Source of the DNA: Lachancea kluyveri NRRL Y-12651
Lineage: Eukaryota > Ascomycota > Saccharomycetes > Saccharomycetales > Saccharomycetaceae
Direction of reading: 5' to 3'
Length of the DNA: 64,000 nucleotides
Assembly: GCA_000149225.2 (NCBI GenBank)
Contig: CM000693.1
Span: 1,612,001 to 1,676,000 of the forward strand
Of this stretch, positions 1 through 9,168 are shown one piece after another (within the stretch, counting starts at the first letter, position 1; the number at the start of each line of letters is the position of its first letter). The notes under the pieces are model-generated. The model saw only the letters and a list, made by a program, of their open reading frames with translations, made no database searches and was not told where the DNA came from. A program made the position numbers and the translations under genes.

Positions 1-407
1 ACCATATCTATCTCCTCGAAAAGTCCGGGTTCCTCCTTGACAATAGAGCTTCTAAATTTTTACAGCATCAAGAAATCGACTATGAGATAGTTTACTCTTG
101 GGGCAAGCCCAAATTCAAGTTTGCACAGTATGTCCACAGCACGGGGGCCTACATTGCAGAAATTAGAGAAAATGGTGACTTGTTTTTAGCCCCGAACAAT
201 ATTCATATCTCCCGTGTCAATATTGGGAACGTAGTTGGTAAAGCTCAAAATTCTCCAAAATTTGCACTAGATTCTCAAAAGGTTATGCTTAATTTCAAAA
301 AGACGTGCTTGGACTATGCTAAATTGAGAAACATTTTTCTAGAAGCAAAAGAAAGACGACTAGAAAACAAGGATAATGAGGAGTATGGCCTTTTCGCTAC
401 ATTTTAG
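1..407 (+). CDS. IML1: IML1 (DEPDC5 orthologue), C-terminal end only
   Basis: This is an open frame from the first base of the window (first whole codon at position 3) to a TAG at 405-407, about 134 codons with no start inside the window. The peptide ends with a run containing [24 protein letters not shown] and FLAPNNIH, which I recognise as the C-terminus of Iml1. Iml1 is the GTPase-activating subunit of the SEACIT/GATOR1 complex that restrains TORC1 at the vacuole when nitrogen is short. The neighbour HOM6 supports this, because IML1 and HOM6 (YJR138W, YJR139C) are adjacent and convergent in S. cerevisiae. Only 93 bp separate the two stop codons here. The gene is partial because the window begins inside it; nothing suggests it is broken. 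Confidence 0.85.
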   Translation, partial: HIYLLEKSGFLLDNRASKFLQHQEIDYEIVYSWGKPKFKFAQYVHSTGAYIAEIRENGDLFLAPNNIHISRVNIGNVVGKAQNSPKFALDSQKVMLNFKKTCLDYAKLRNIFLEAKERRLENKDNEEYGLFATF

Positions 408-500
408 AGTACCTTCTCAGAACAACAACTTGTTATTTGCCCATTTATTATATAATTGTATAAGATCCGCTAAAAAATAACTTAATGGAGCTATTTTAAT

Positions 501-1650
501 TTAAACTCTTTCGGCGATCTTGATAACGTCGGCTAAAACACCGGCTGCAGTAACAGCAGAACCAGCACCAGCACCTTGTACAACCAATGGATTAGTGTAA
601 CGTTCAGTTTTGATAGAGACCACGTTGTCAGAACCCTTCAAAGAGGCGAATGGGTGAGATTGGTCGTATTTCTCAATACCAACAGAGACAACGTTGTTTG
701 GAAAGTCGACTTTTCCAATAAATCTCAAGACCTTGTTTTCGGCAGCAGCTTCTTCCTTCAACTTTTTCAAATCCCCGTCATATTGTGGCAACTTTTCCAT
801 AAATTCATCAGCAGAAGCGGCAGACTCCAATGGCTTTGGGATTAAAGATTGGACTGGGAAAGAAGATGGAGACTCAACTTCGAAACCAGCAATTCTAGCC
901 AAAATAGTAACTTTTCTAGCAACGTCCAAACCATTTAAATCATCTCTTGGATCTGGTTCAGTATAACCCAACTCCTTAGCAACCTTGACAACTTCAGAAA
1001 AGTTAACTTCGTTTGTAGTGGCGGTAGAGAATTCATTGAAGATGTAAGACAAGGTACCGGAGAAGATACCTTCAATCTTTTCAACCTTATCACCAGTTTG
1101 GACCAAGTCTCTCAAAGTACCAATAATTGGTAGACCTGCACCAACGGTAGCTTCGTGGTAGACTAAACCGTTGGTTGGCTTGCCAGAGAAAATTTGTTTC
1201 CACAAAGACAAGTTAGATGAAAAACCCTTCTTATTTGGAGTGGCAATGGAGATACCGTTGTCGATAAACTTTGGGTAAAAGTTAGCAATGGCTTCACTAG
1301 AAGTGTTGTCCACCAAAATGGTTGGAGCTGGAGAGTTCTTCAAGTATTCTAGGAGAGCATCCAATTCCAAAGGAGTGTCGTTTGCTGCATCAACAGTAGA
1401 AGCCCAGGAAGAGTCAAGTTGCAAAGGTTTGTAGTCCTTAGAAATCAAGGCCTTACCCCACTTAGCAATCATGATCACATTGTAAGTAATGTGAGACTTA
1501 ACTGAGATCAATTGGTCCACGAAAGAGGAACCAACAACACCAGTACCTAGTATTCCGATAAGTTAGTAACATGAAGGTCTTGATCTTAGAATTTTAAAAG
1601 TTCAGAAGTAACATACCAATAATAGCGACATTAACAGACTTGACAGACAT
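501..1650 (-). CDS. HOM6: Homoserine dehydrogenase, two exons
   Basis: Hom6 reduces aspartate-semialdehyde to homoserine with NAD(P)H, in the branch leading to threonine and methionine. It is encoded in two exons: 1650-1617 and 1546-501. Joined, they give 359 residues, the same length as S. cerevisiae Hom6. Exon 1 encodes MSVKSVNVAII plus the first base of a glycine codon, and exon 2 completes the nucleotide-binding loop GTGVVGSS. Without the first exon the Rossmann GxGxxG motif would be missing and the frame would have no ATG at the right place. The conserved blocks VDNTSS, TPNKKGFSS, GIFSGTLSYIFNEFS and DPRDDLNGLDVARK are all present. A Cbf1-type CACGTG lies about 130 bp upstream. The S. 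cerevisiae gene has no intron as far as I know. Confidence 0.95.
1547..1616 (-). other. HOM6: Spliceosomal intron of HOM6 (70 nt)
   Basis: On the minus strand the intron begins GTATGT (1616-1611), has a perfect TACTAAC branch site (1568-1562), and ends TAG at 1547, 15 nt after the branch sequence. All three signals match the yeast consensus. Splicing joins codon fragment G to GT and restores a glycine in the GxGxxG nucleotide-binding loop, giving a 359-residue protein. It lies very close to the start codon, as most yeast introns do. Confidence 0.93.
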
Positions 1651-1776
1651 CTTTGAATTAGTTTTTTTTTTGATATGTATTGTATGAAGGAGTTTATGTA
1701 ACGAATCGTAGCCTTACATGTTCAAATAGGAATTCGTTGTCTCGAGGGTTGAAAAAATTTCCAGCCATTGCGAATT

Positions 1777-1786
1777 ATCACGTGAT
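1777..1786. promoter_or_regulatory. CACGTG palindrome (Cbf1-type site) for HOM6
   Basis: The ten bases read ATCACGTGAT, a perfect palindrome around CACGTG. Its centre is about 130 bp upstream of the HOM6 start codon, where a yeast activator site is expected. In budding yeasts Cbf1 binds RTCACRTG and controls sulphur amino-acid genes, which fits a homoserine/methionine branch enzyme. The site is also the last codons and stop of HIR3, so the same bases serve both genes. Confidence 0.5.
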
Positions 1787-4700
1787 CTTTTTTTCAACTA
1801 AAGCCGCGATTCTATCAAATGCATCTCTTTTACTAACTCTTTTTCTACTAAAGCTGGTCTTGGAGGTGGTTGTCACGTTGGTGGAAGGACGGGGTGAGCC
1901 ATTTTCAGAAAATTCGATGACCTTGGCCTGTTCAGTCTCTTGAGGCGTTTTACTCTCAGCGAAGGGCAAGTAGAAATACTTGAAATAAATAGCCAAGCAA
2001 ATTGCATCATAACTAATGCTGCCCTTTTTCAATTGATATGCAACAGATAGAGCGTCCATTATTTCAGATTGATATGCAGACTTGTCAAAGGTGTTGAAAA
2101 GTTCTTCACTGTTTTTCAAGAAATTTTGGTAATTCAGTGATGGAAGCAGCTGTTCCGCATATTCCTTTTCGTTTATTTGGAGTTTATTTTGAACGCTCTG
2201 ACAATATAGTGTCACCGCTCTTTCTGTTGCCTCAGCAATGTTTACCATGCCAGATCCGAATCTCCTCAGTTTTTTGGCCACCCAGCCAATAGAAACATAA
2301 TCATTCTTGTAAAATAACAAATCCATGTAAAACATAACGTACTGATATGTGTATATGAAATGCTTACCTGGTCTCTCAAACTCTGGCTTCCAAATGTTAA
2401 CTAAATTTTTATTAGTGCTTTTTAAAACCATCAAGCTATCCATTTCAGAAATGGCACCATCCAACTCGTCGAGGTCTTCAAATAGGATACGGGCTATCCG
2501 GTATTTAGGTCTATGATGCCATTTCTTTTTGTCTGACGATAGTATCTTTTTCAATAATTCAATTATCTTTTCAGAAAAGCATTTCTGTTTATTTTCATTC
2601 ATGCCAACGTCTGTAATCTTCCAAAACGAATCATCTTGCTGGAAGAATTCATTGTCTTTTAATATAATCTCCAAGGCTTCCTCCTCACTTATTAAGCCGA
2701 GCCTTTGACATTTGTAGCAGGAGTCGACTAAAAAGTAATGAGGCTCGATTATTGGATCACCACTTTTGGAAGAAGCGGCCGCAACACGGCATGCGTCAAT
2801 AACCATTTCCACACCGCTATTTTTGAAGTCTTCAATGCACGTTTTAAATTGCAGTTTCGCCATAAAATAAAGATTTTGCCAATTGCGAGTAACTGTCTTT
2901 CTTGAAGGAATTATGGCCTGTGTTATTTCATCGGCCCTCTGCAAAGCCAAGAATATTGCCTGTTCAACATTGTGTTCCGTGATAGATGGCTTGTCAACTA
3001 TTGGTACTTGAAAAAGTTCGTTGTCTTCGTTTAGTCTAAGATCATTGGAAGTTCTCCACTGGAAACAAAGCTTATGCATAGGTTTCAAGTAACCATTCAG
3101 CGTTTCTATACCTAAAGCCTCTAAGACTTTTTTCAAAATCAGGTTGTTATCAATGTCTTCTTGAATGTCTTTGTTTTCTCTTTGAGCAAGAAAAGTTCCG
3201 ACAGACATTAAATAGCATAGAATAGCCTTCCGTTGTGTATATGCAGTTCCTTTTTTCTTCTCCAAAGTAGATAGCTTGTCAGATGTCCAAATCAAGTCGT
3301 CCTCTACCATATAAGAGTAACATCTGCCCAGTAGGTACCAACTTTCGAATCTCTTTGTATTGTAGAGCAAGTCCGCCCTCAACATAGAAATAATCGAATC
3401 AAGTTCAGATGGCCGTGCTTGCATGGACTTTTTGCGAATCTTGTAAAGATTCATTGATTGCACACTCGAGACATAAAACAACCCAGAATCAATAACCCCC
3501 TGCAGTTTATCGTTGGGGCACGAAAGCTTCAATTCTAAACATCCAAAAAATGCATCATGAATTAGACGAGTAGTAATAGGGCTTTCGAAATACTGATCAA
3601 AGAAATAAGAGTTTCTTGCTAGGATATGATTTTCTGAATAATTTGGCTCACCAATAACTTCAGTGATATTGTCTAAAATTTGCTTGAAATTTGTCTTGCT
3701 GCCACCAATAAGTAGTGGGTTTTTTCCTTGATACTGAAAGTTAATCAAATATGTTCCTAGCAATACAGCATTAGACCGTTGCATTTCTACCGCAGATGTG
3801 TCATGTTGTTCAGGGGAAAAACTATCACCACCTAGGAGAAAATGATAACGGCACCACAGAGTCTGTTTCAATTGTAAAAAGGAGTGTTCACCTCCAAATC
3901 CACAAAGTAAATGCTCAGTAAGCCTTAAAAAGTTACCCCCGGCGGAGTCACAGAACTTAAATCTCCCCATTAAAGAATGCAAGGACCAAATAACCCCCAC
4001 TGTAGCAGATTCTTCATACTCACTTGCCCTTTTTGCACACTCAGAGTTAAAGTAGAGGGCAGCTAAAGAGAAGAGGTCAGCTAGTATGTTTTTCAGCTTA
4101 GCTGATGACTTTACTGCTTTTTTAAAAAATGATTTTAAAGATGAATCTTTCTGGCACATACTTTCATAGAAAAGGATTGGGTAAAACAGGAAAAGAATTT
4201 TAGTGATTAAGGTAAGGTGAATGTGACTCGCTTCTGTATCTGGTAGTTTCCACAAACTCTTTTCGGATAGGAACTTCAAAAACTCTGATGTAAACATCCC
4301 TATCGAGCTCAACGTAGTCAAAAGTGTCTGTTGACGTTGGAGTTGGGACTGTTCAAAATAATCACCTGAACACAGTCTTTCATATAAAAGGGATAGAACT
4401 TTAAAATAGCAGTTTTGAAACTTCCATTGGTCCTCTACTGAGGCATAAAACACGAGTAGAATTTTCCATAATTTTAATTTAAGCAGAAAAGGAGATTGGC
4501 TGATAAATTCGACCATAGATCTCTCCTCCTCATCTAAAACATTATCACCGGGAGAGCTTTCGCCTGTTAAAACTCTTCTGAGCGTTTCCATGTGCTCTAG
4601 TGTAGAACTTTCGTCTGCTTCGCTCAAATCAAGAATGGTGAATTTCCTTACCATATTGATTTTTGAAAGTTGCGACTCAACAGTCTTTAAGTGTAAGCGA

Positions 4701-6706
4701 GGAATATTCTTATAATTTGAATAAAGAATCTCGATCCCCGTTTCCGTCTTGTTTATCCTAGATTGAACTTTATTGAGTGAAGTAATTAGGTTATCGTCTG
4801 TAATTTCACTAATGCATTGCAAAAAACAAAAATTCGACCACATGTATCTCAGCTGGTTTCTTTCAGTAAAGCCATCAATTGCATCAAGAAGTACGGACCA
4901 TCTGATAATTTTCCTTTCCAATTTGTTTTTTTGTGTTTCCATCTCACCTACCTTTTGACCTTGTAACCTTTTAGTGTTGATGTCATTACAAAGCCCTCCC
5001 ATCATGTTCACTAAAATTTCATATACAGATAAACCGAGGTCTTTATGTTTAGATTGATGAGCATAAACCAAATTGTAAATGCTGTTTTCGAGACCCAACA
5101 CAAAAGATTCAATAATATTAAACAAGACAGTACTCCAAAAAGTATCAGTAATGAGACAAATTTCATCCTGGTTTGTAGATAACAGTATTTGAAGCAGACG
5201 GAATCGTACTTCTTGGAAATGAACTTTGTGAGAATTTACTTCGTTGATAAATGATTCGATGCTTTCAACAGGTATATCCGTTAAGGATTTTGTTGGAATA
5301 TTATCATCATTAAACATATTGGTTCTTAAAAGTGTGTTTAGCTGCACAAGATCTTCCACGTTTTTCCCACTAGAGTTGTTTCTTAAATTGTTTCTAGAAT
5401 CGTTCTGGTTTAGAAATTCGCTATGCCTATTTGTCCATGAACTCAAACAATCGTACAAATCAGTGATAGCAGTGAAGATAGGAGAATCCTGAGATAGTTC
5501 CTCGGGCGCCATCTTGTTGATATCAAAATCTGTATACAGATCAACAAGCTTCCAAGCATCATTTATCTCTTCGAAAAAAGCACTGTGAACAGCCAATATT
5601 TCAGACTCCCCAACATCTTGATCTCTCTCTTTAAATCTCTTACTACTTCTTTGGGCTGGCTTTTGGTTATCCGACAAATCAGGGATCCGCTTGTTGGTGT
5701 TGATAACAGTAGGTGTGGGCGAAATCCTATCATCCATTTCGTCGTTCTTGTTAGGTGCCGCTTCTTTTTGATTTTCGGTGGCTTCCTGTTCAACTTCTTC
5801 TTCTCGAAGAATCCGGGACTTTTCAGCATATATTAACCTCACAGCTTCGATTGGTTCTTCAACTTCGCTATAAGGATCTGAAGCCTTGCTAAAGAGTGCA
5901 GCTGTCTTAAATTTTGGTAGTAATTCCTTCAAAGATTGAGCGATTGCCTCCCAACTAATCTCCTCTAATTCAACTTCAAACTCATTCAACTGCCTCATAG
6001 CATTTTCGTCTTCTGTCTTCATATCTCTGATTTTCGAAAGAACTGGATTTAGAACTGTGGGCTGTAAATTTTTATTTTTGATAAACCCTAACAAGCTCGA
6101 TAAAAATTCTGCTTTTATGGAATCATCATCTTTCATATCCGTCAAGAGAAGCTTCTGTTCATTAATAAGTCGTTGTACTTGGGGCAATACACTTTTGAAG
6201 TAGCCTAAACTACCAGTACTTTCTGCCTCTTTACTAAGCTCATATTCCAGTACCCAACGCTGTAGTTTCTTGCTTTTGAAGCTTCTAAAAATTTGAAAAA
6301 GTAGCTCAGTAACAGCTGAATCACAATCACCATGTTGAATTGCTTCTAATAAATTTTCGATAACTTTCAAAATGTGGTCTACAATATCCTCTGAGCTCAT
6401 GTTTTCGTAATTCTCCTTCAAATATTGATAATAGAAAACTCCGCGGTTTCTGTACGCTAGATAGCGTAACGAATCCAAAGTATGGGAGGAATATCTATAA
6501 ACCCCCCACCTATCAGGTTTTATGACATCTATATTGAATAACTGTTCGAATTTCTCGCCTGCCTGAGTAAACCTTTTTGCCTTCAAGTGTAACAGTGCAT
6601 TTTGGAACACTTTAAAGCTCTCTTCTATTTGTAATTCTCTGGAATGTTCTTCGGCTTCCAACAAGGCATCATTCGGAGTGAAGTTCAATGCTGTGAACAG
6701 TGACAT
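1778..6706 (-). CDS. HIR3: HIR complex subunit Hir3
   Basis: This is a 1642-residue protein, close to the 1648 of S. cerevisiae Hir3. Hir3 (related to human CABIN1) is the scaffold of the HIR histone chaperone, which deposits H3-H4 independently of replication and represses histone genes. Matching blocks include EEHSRELQIE near the N-terminus, KPDRWGVYR, RKKSMQARPSELDSII, VEDDLIWTSDK, NKNLVNIWKPEFERPGKHF and YTYQYV near the C-terminus. The fold is mostly helical and TPR-like. The region around residues 310-365 is acidic and probably disordered. The ATG at 6706 was chosen because MSLFTALN matches the family N-terminus. HIR3 is divergent from IPA1, as in S. cerevisiae (YJR140C, YJR141W). Its stop codon overlaps a Cbf1-type site. 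Confidence 0.97.
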   Translation of the reverse strand: MSLFTALNFTPNDALLEAEEHSRELQIEESFKVFQNALLHLKAKRFTQAGEKFEQLFNIDVIKPDRWGVYRYSSHTLDSLRYLAYRNRGVFYYQYLKENYENMSSEDIVDHILKVIENLLEAIQHGDCDSAVTELLFQIFRSFKSKKLQRWVLEYELSKEAESTGSLGYFKSVLPQVQRLINEQKLLLTDMKDDDSIKAEFLSSLLGFIKNKNLQPTVLNPVLSKIRDMKTEDENAMRQLNEFEVELEEISWEAIAQSLKELLPKFKTAALFSKASDPYSEVEEPIEAVRLIYAEKSRILREEEVEQEATENQKEAAPNKNDEMDDRISPTPTVINTNKRIPDLSDNQKPAQRSSKRFKERDQDVGESEILAVHSAFFEEINDAWKLVDLYTDFDINKMAPEELSQDSPIFTAITDLYDCLSSWTNRHSEFLNQNDSRNNLRNNSSGKNVEDLVQLNTLLRTNMFNDDNIPTKSLTDIPVESIESFINEVNSHKVHFQEVRFRLLQILLSTNQDEICLITDTFWSTVLFNIIESFVLGLENSIYNLVYAHQSKHKDLGLSVYEILVNMMGGLCNDINTKRLQGQKVGEMETQKNKLERKIIRWSVLLDAIDGFTERNQLRYMWSNFCFLQCISEITDDNLITSLNKVQSRINKTETGIEILYSNYKNIPRLHLKTVESQLSKINMVRKFTILDLSEADESSTLEHMETLRRVLTGESSPGDNVLDEEERSMVEFISQSPFLLKLKLWKILLVFYASVEDQWKFQNCYFKVLSLLYERLCSGDYFEQSQLQRQQTLLTTLSSIGMFTSEFLKFLSEKSLWKLPDTEASHIHLTLITKILFLFYPILFYESMCQKDSSLKSFFKKAVKSSAKLKNILADLFSLAALYFNSECAKRASEYEESATVGVIWSLHSLMGRFKFCDSAGGNFLRLTEHLLCGFGGEHSFLQLKQTLWCRYHFLLGGDSFSPEQHDTSAVEMQRSNAVLLGTYLINFQYQGKNPLLIGGSKTNFKQILDNITEVIGEPNYSENHILARNSYFFDQYFESPITTRLIHDAFFGCLELKLSCPNDKLQGVIDSGLFYVSSVQSMNLYKIRKKSMQARPSELDSIISMLRADLLYNTKRFESWYLLGRCYSYMVEDDLIWTSDKLSTLEKKKGTAYTQRKAILCYLMSVGTFLAQRENKDIQEDIDNNLILKKVLEALGIETLNGYLKPMHKLCFQWRTSNDLRLNEDNELFQVPIVDKPSITEHNVEQAIFLALQRADEITQAIIPSRKTVTRNWQNLYFMAKLQFKTCIEDFKNSGVEMVIDACRVAAASSKSGDPIIEPHYFLVDSCYKCQRLGLISEEEALEIILKDNEFFQQDDSFWKITDVGMNENKQKCFSEKIIELLKKILSSDKKKWHHRPKYRIARILFEDLDELDGAISEMDSLMVLKSTNKNLVNIWKPEFERPGKHFIYTYQYVMFYMDLLFYKNDYVSIGWVAKKLRRFGSGMVNIAEATERAVTLYCQSVQNKLQINEKEYAEQLLPSLNYQNFLKNSEELFNTFDKSAYQSEIMDALSVAYQLKKGSISYDAICLAIYFKYFYLPFAESKTPQETEQAKVIEFSENGSPRPSTNVTTTSKTSFSRKRVSKRDAFDRIAALVEKKIT

Positions 6707-6830
6707 TGTTGATGCCCGTTGCTTGGTAAAAGTCTGTTGAATTCTTCAAATGTTTGTTAGAGACTTTTTGAACTCGCGTTCGTGTGTAAAATTCAGCTAT
6801 CTTCCAATGCATTGCAGAAAAACTCTGAGG

Positions 6831-7883
6831 ATGAAGTTCATCGCGGAACACTTACCTAGGATTGGGAGTGTTTCTGTAGTAATCGAGGGCAGCAATGCTG
6901 TAACAATCACGAACATAACTTCGTTCTTCTTGGACATCGAGGACGATACTGGAAACCATGCTCAAATAAAGCTACCACACCCTGTTAATCCCAAAAGTGT
7001 TCAAACAGTTTGTACAAATAATTCGCAAACACATATCAAGCTGAAGGTTCAACAGAGTACAGGTGATTTAAAGTATTGGGATAGATCTCGAAACTTTATG
7101 ATGTCGGTCTCAGAAAGCAAATGGATGAGGAAACATCTTTGTGACGAGGAATTCCAGTTTCAATGCGCAGCATGCAACTGTTGCCTGATCTCCCATAGTG
7201 ACTGCTCTCAAATCAACGATATGCCTTCAGAGTTTTGGGCAGAGTTGATGGATTATTGGCATTGTCACAAACCAAGCATTAACGAAAAGCCGGTATATTC
7301 GACTGGTTACAACAAATTAATGCCAAATATTGGCGAGCTGTTAGTAGGCGAGTCTTATATTACTTTAAATAAAGAATGGCTATCTGAGAAGTTCAAACTA
7401 GACGGTAACACTGTCAAGTGTGGAGAATGCCTTAGTAATTTAGGCGAAACAACAAAAGATGGGTTATTTAAGGTACACAAATGGAACATTGAATTGAATG
7501 CAAAGAACTCAACAGAACAATACCTACCAGAGTATTCAGTACTATCTGCAATGCTAGACTCAATTAATTCCAATGCAGCCAGGATGCTTCTACTGAAAGG
7601 TCCAGATGGTACTGGAGTCTTATTATGGGTGTTTGCTATTGGTATCGACGTTACTCTTTCTGATAACGACGTAAGTACTAACGTTATGAAGGTTTTTTAC
7701 ACTAAAAATAAAGAAGACATACATGAAGCTTGTGAACATATGAAGCAAAACTTGGAACAATTGGCGGTTGCTGACGTCCCAATGAAACGTTTCATTGGGC
7801 GACTTGAAGCGACGAATGCAACGCTACCCACAGACAGTCAACGTATGGATTTCTGGAACCTGAGTTATGTATCTTTTAAATAA
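6831..7883 (+). CDS. IPA1: Ipa1, mRNA cleavage and polyadenylation factor (UBE3D family)
   Basis: From the ATG at 6831 the protein is 350 residues, close to the 347 of S. cerevisiae Ipa1 (YJR141W). In-frame ATGs at 6750 and 6807 would add 27 and 8 residues. I prefer 6831 because it restores the family length and leaves 124 bp for the divergent HIR3/IPA1 promoter. Ipa1 is an essential protein needed for pre-mRNA 3' end processing, and it is related to the E2-binding ubiquitin ligase UBE3D. Two cysteine pairs, CAAC with CNCC and CGEC, look like metal ligands. Position next to HIR3 and YJR142W supports the call. It converges on PPX1 with only 18 bp between stops. Confidence 0.9.
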   Translation: MKFIAEHLPRIGSVSVVIEGSNAVTITNITSFFLDIEDDTGNHAQIKLPHPVNPKSVQTVCTNNSQTHIKLKVQQSTGDLKYWDRSRNFMMSVSESKWMRKHLCDEEFQFQCAACNCCLISHSDCSQINDMPSEFWAELMDYWHCHKPSINEKPVYSTGYNKLMPNIGELLVGESYITLNKEWLSEKFKLDGNTVKCGECLSNLGETTKDGLFKVHKWNIELNAKNSTEQYLPEYSVLSAMLDSINSNAARMLLLKGPDGTGVLLWVFAIGIDVTLSDNDVSTNVMKVFYTKNKEDIHEACEHMKQNLEQLAVADVPMKRFIGRLEATNATLPTDSQRMDFWNLSYVSFK

Positions 7884-7901
7884 CTAAACAATTTGTTTAA
7901 A

Positions 7902-9047
7902 TCATAGTGATTCGACCGCAAATTTGACGTATGGCGCTACTTGTTTTCTGCTTGCCGCAGTGTTGAGTTGATTAAAGAACCTGAATCCAAAGGATGGGTT
8001 ATCAAATATCTGGATTTCTTTCAACTCTAAGCAGTTTGAAACTTTGTCAATAATCGAATCACATAATTTAGAGTTGTGTTCTGAGTGAGCAATAAAGGAG
8101 ACTTGCCTCTTAAAAGTGCCTTCTTCTGACCAGCTTGTCAATATCATCAAAATATCCTGGGAACGTTCTTCTAAGAATTTAAGAGAGATTTCCTTGAAGG
8201 CAGATTCTTTGTAGCTTTCCTCTAGCCAGCCCAAGGATTTAACCACCGAGGCTATCCCAATTTTAACAGTGTCTTTACGTGTATCATTAAATTCGAACTC
8301 CTTATAATCTTTTCTCAAAACATCTCTCAAGTCTAATCCATCAATGTTATCCTTCGCACTGCGGATGCTATTATAATAATCGGTGACGTCAAATCCTGGT
8401 AACCCTTGCTTATATCTATCCAAAGCAGTGCGATCCGGTTCCTCTACTTTGTATTGAAAGTTTGAAGTATCAATTATTGCAGCACCCAAACTTAATGGTA
8501 AAGCATCTTTCACAGGAAGGACAGTCTGTCTCAATCTACTAAACCAGTAATTAAACACCAATGAGGAGCAGCTACCGCTGGTTTCCACAATGCGAGGCCC
8601 ATGTGCCTCTTTGATAGAGTCTCCATACAAACCCAAATCCTCGTGATGATCAACAATACCAGTTATTCTATCAATTAAATCTTTGGCCTGGGATTGGGGA
8701 TCGTTATGATCAACCAGCACCGAATCCACAGAGCATTTGTAGTGACTCTTGATACTTTGTAAATCTTCTGTAAAGTACAACAAGTCCTGAGGGATCGACT
8801 TCTGATTCAAAACATACAAAATGTCTCTTCTCAAGGCTAAATCTGCGCGAGGGATGTTGATTATAGGAACTATTGGGCAGGCAGGATCTTTAACGTAGCT
8901 AAAGTATGCATACGTAATTGCAGAGACAACTGAATCCAAATCGGCAGACTCATTACCACATACAATTCTCAGAGTGGCACCTTCTGTGAAGTTTCTTAAG
9001 TAAAAGTTCTTCAGGTGAGTCAAAAACCCGCGTACAGTTTCTCCCAT
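7902..9047 (-). CDS. PPX1: Exopolyphosphatase Ppx1 (DHH family)
   Basis: This 381-residue protein (S. cerevisiae Ppx1 is 397) releases phosphate from the ends of inorganic polyphosphate chains; it is mainly cytosolic. DHH-family metal ligands are visible: NESADLDSV at about residues 32-40, DHN at 113-115 and the signature DHH at 133-135, followed by a conserved SGSCSSLVFNYW block. The C-terminal DHHA2 region ends in the conserved RKQVAPY. In S. cerevisiae this gene (YHR201C) is on another chromosome. Here it sits between IPA1 and YJR142W, part of the interleaved order expected before genome duplication. Confidence 0.95.
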   Translation of the reverse strand: MGETVRGFLTHLKNFYLRNFTEGATLRIVCGNESADLDSVVSAITYAYFSYVKDPACPIVPIINIPRADLALRRDILYVLNQKSIPQDLLYFTEDLQSIKSHYKCSVDSVLVDHNDPQSQAKDLIDRITGIVDHHEDLGLYGDSIKEAHGPRIVETSGSCSSLVFNYWFSRLRQTVLPVKDALPLSLGAAIIDTSNFQYKVEEPDRTALDRYKQGLPGFDVTDYYNSIRSAKDNIDGLDLRDVLRKDYKEFEFNDTRKDTVKIGIASVVKSLGWLEESYKESAFKEISLKFLEERSQDILMILTSWSEEGTFKRQVSFIAHSEHNSKLCDSIIDKVSNCLELKEIQIFDNPSFGFRFFNQLNTAASRKQVAPYVKFAVESL

Positions 9048-9168
9048 ATCTATTTTATCGTTGTTCTTCTTTGGTTGTTTTCCATGAAAGTTAAAAGGAA
9101 AAAGAAATTACCTTGTTGCATCTTGTCGGCTCGAGTGCTGTAAAGCTGCCACAGCGATAAACATAGTA

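Noticed and set aside
576-845. Plus-strand frame inside HOM6, and similar antisense frames in ARG7, STL1, DHR2, MDH1 and others
   Set aside because: These are shadows of strongly codon-biased genes on the opposite strand.
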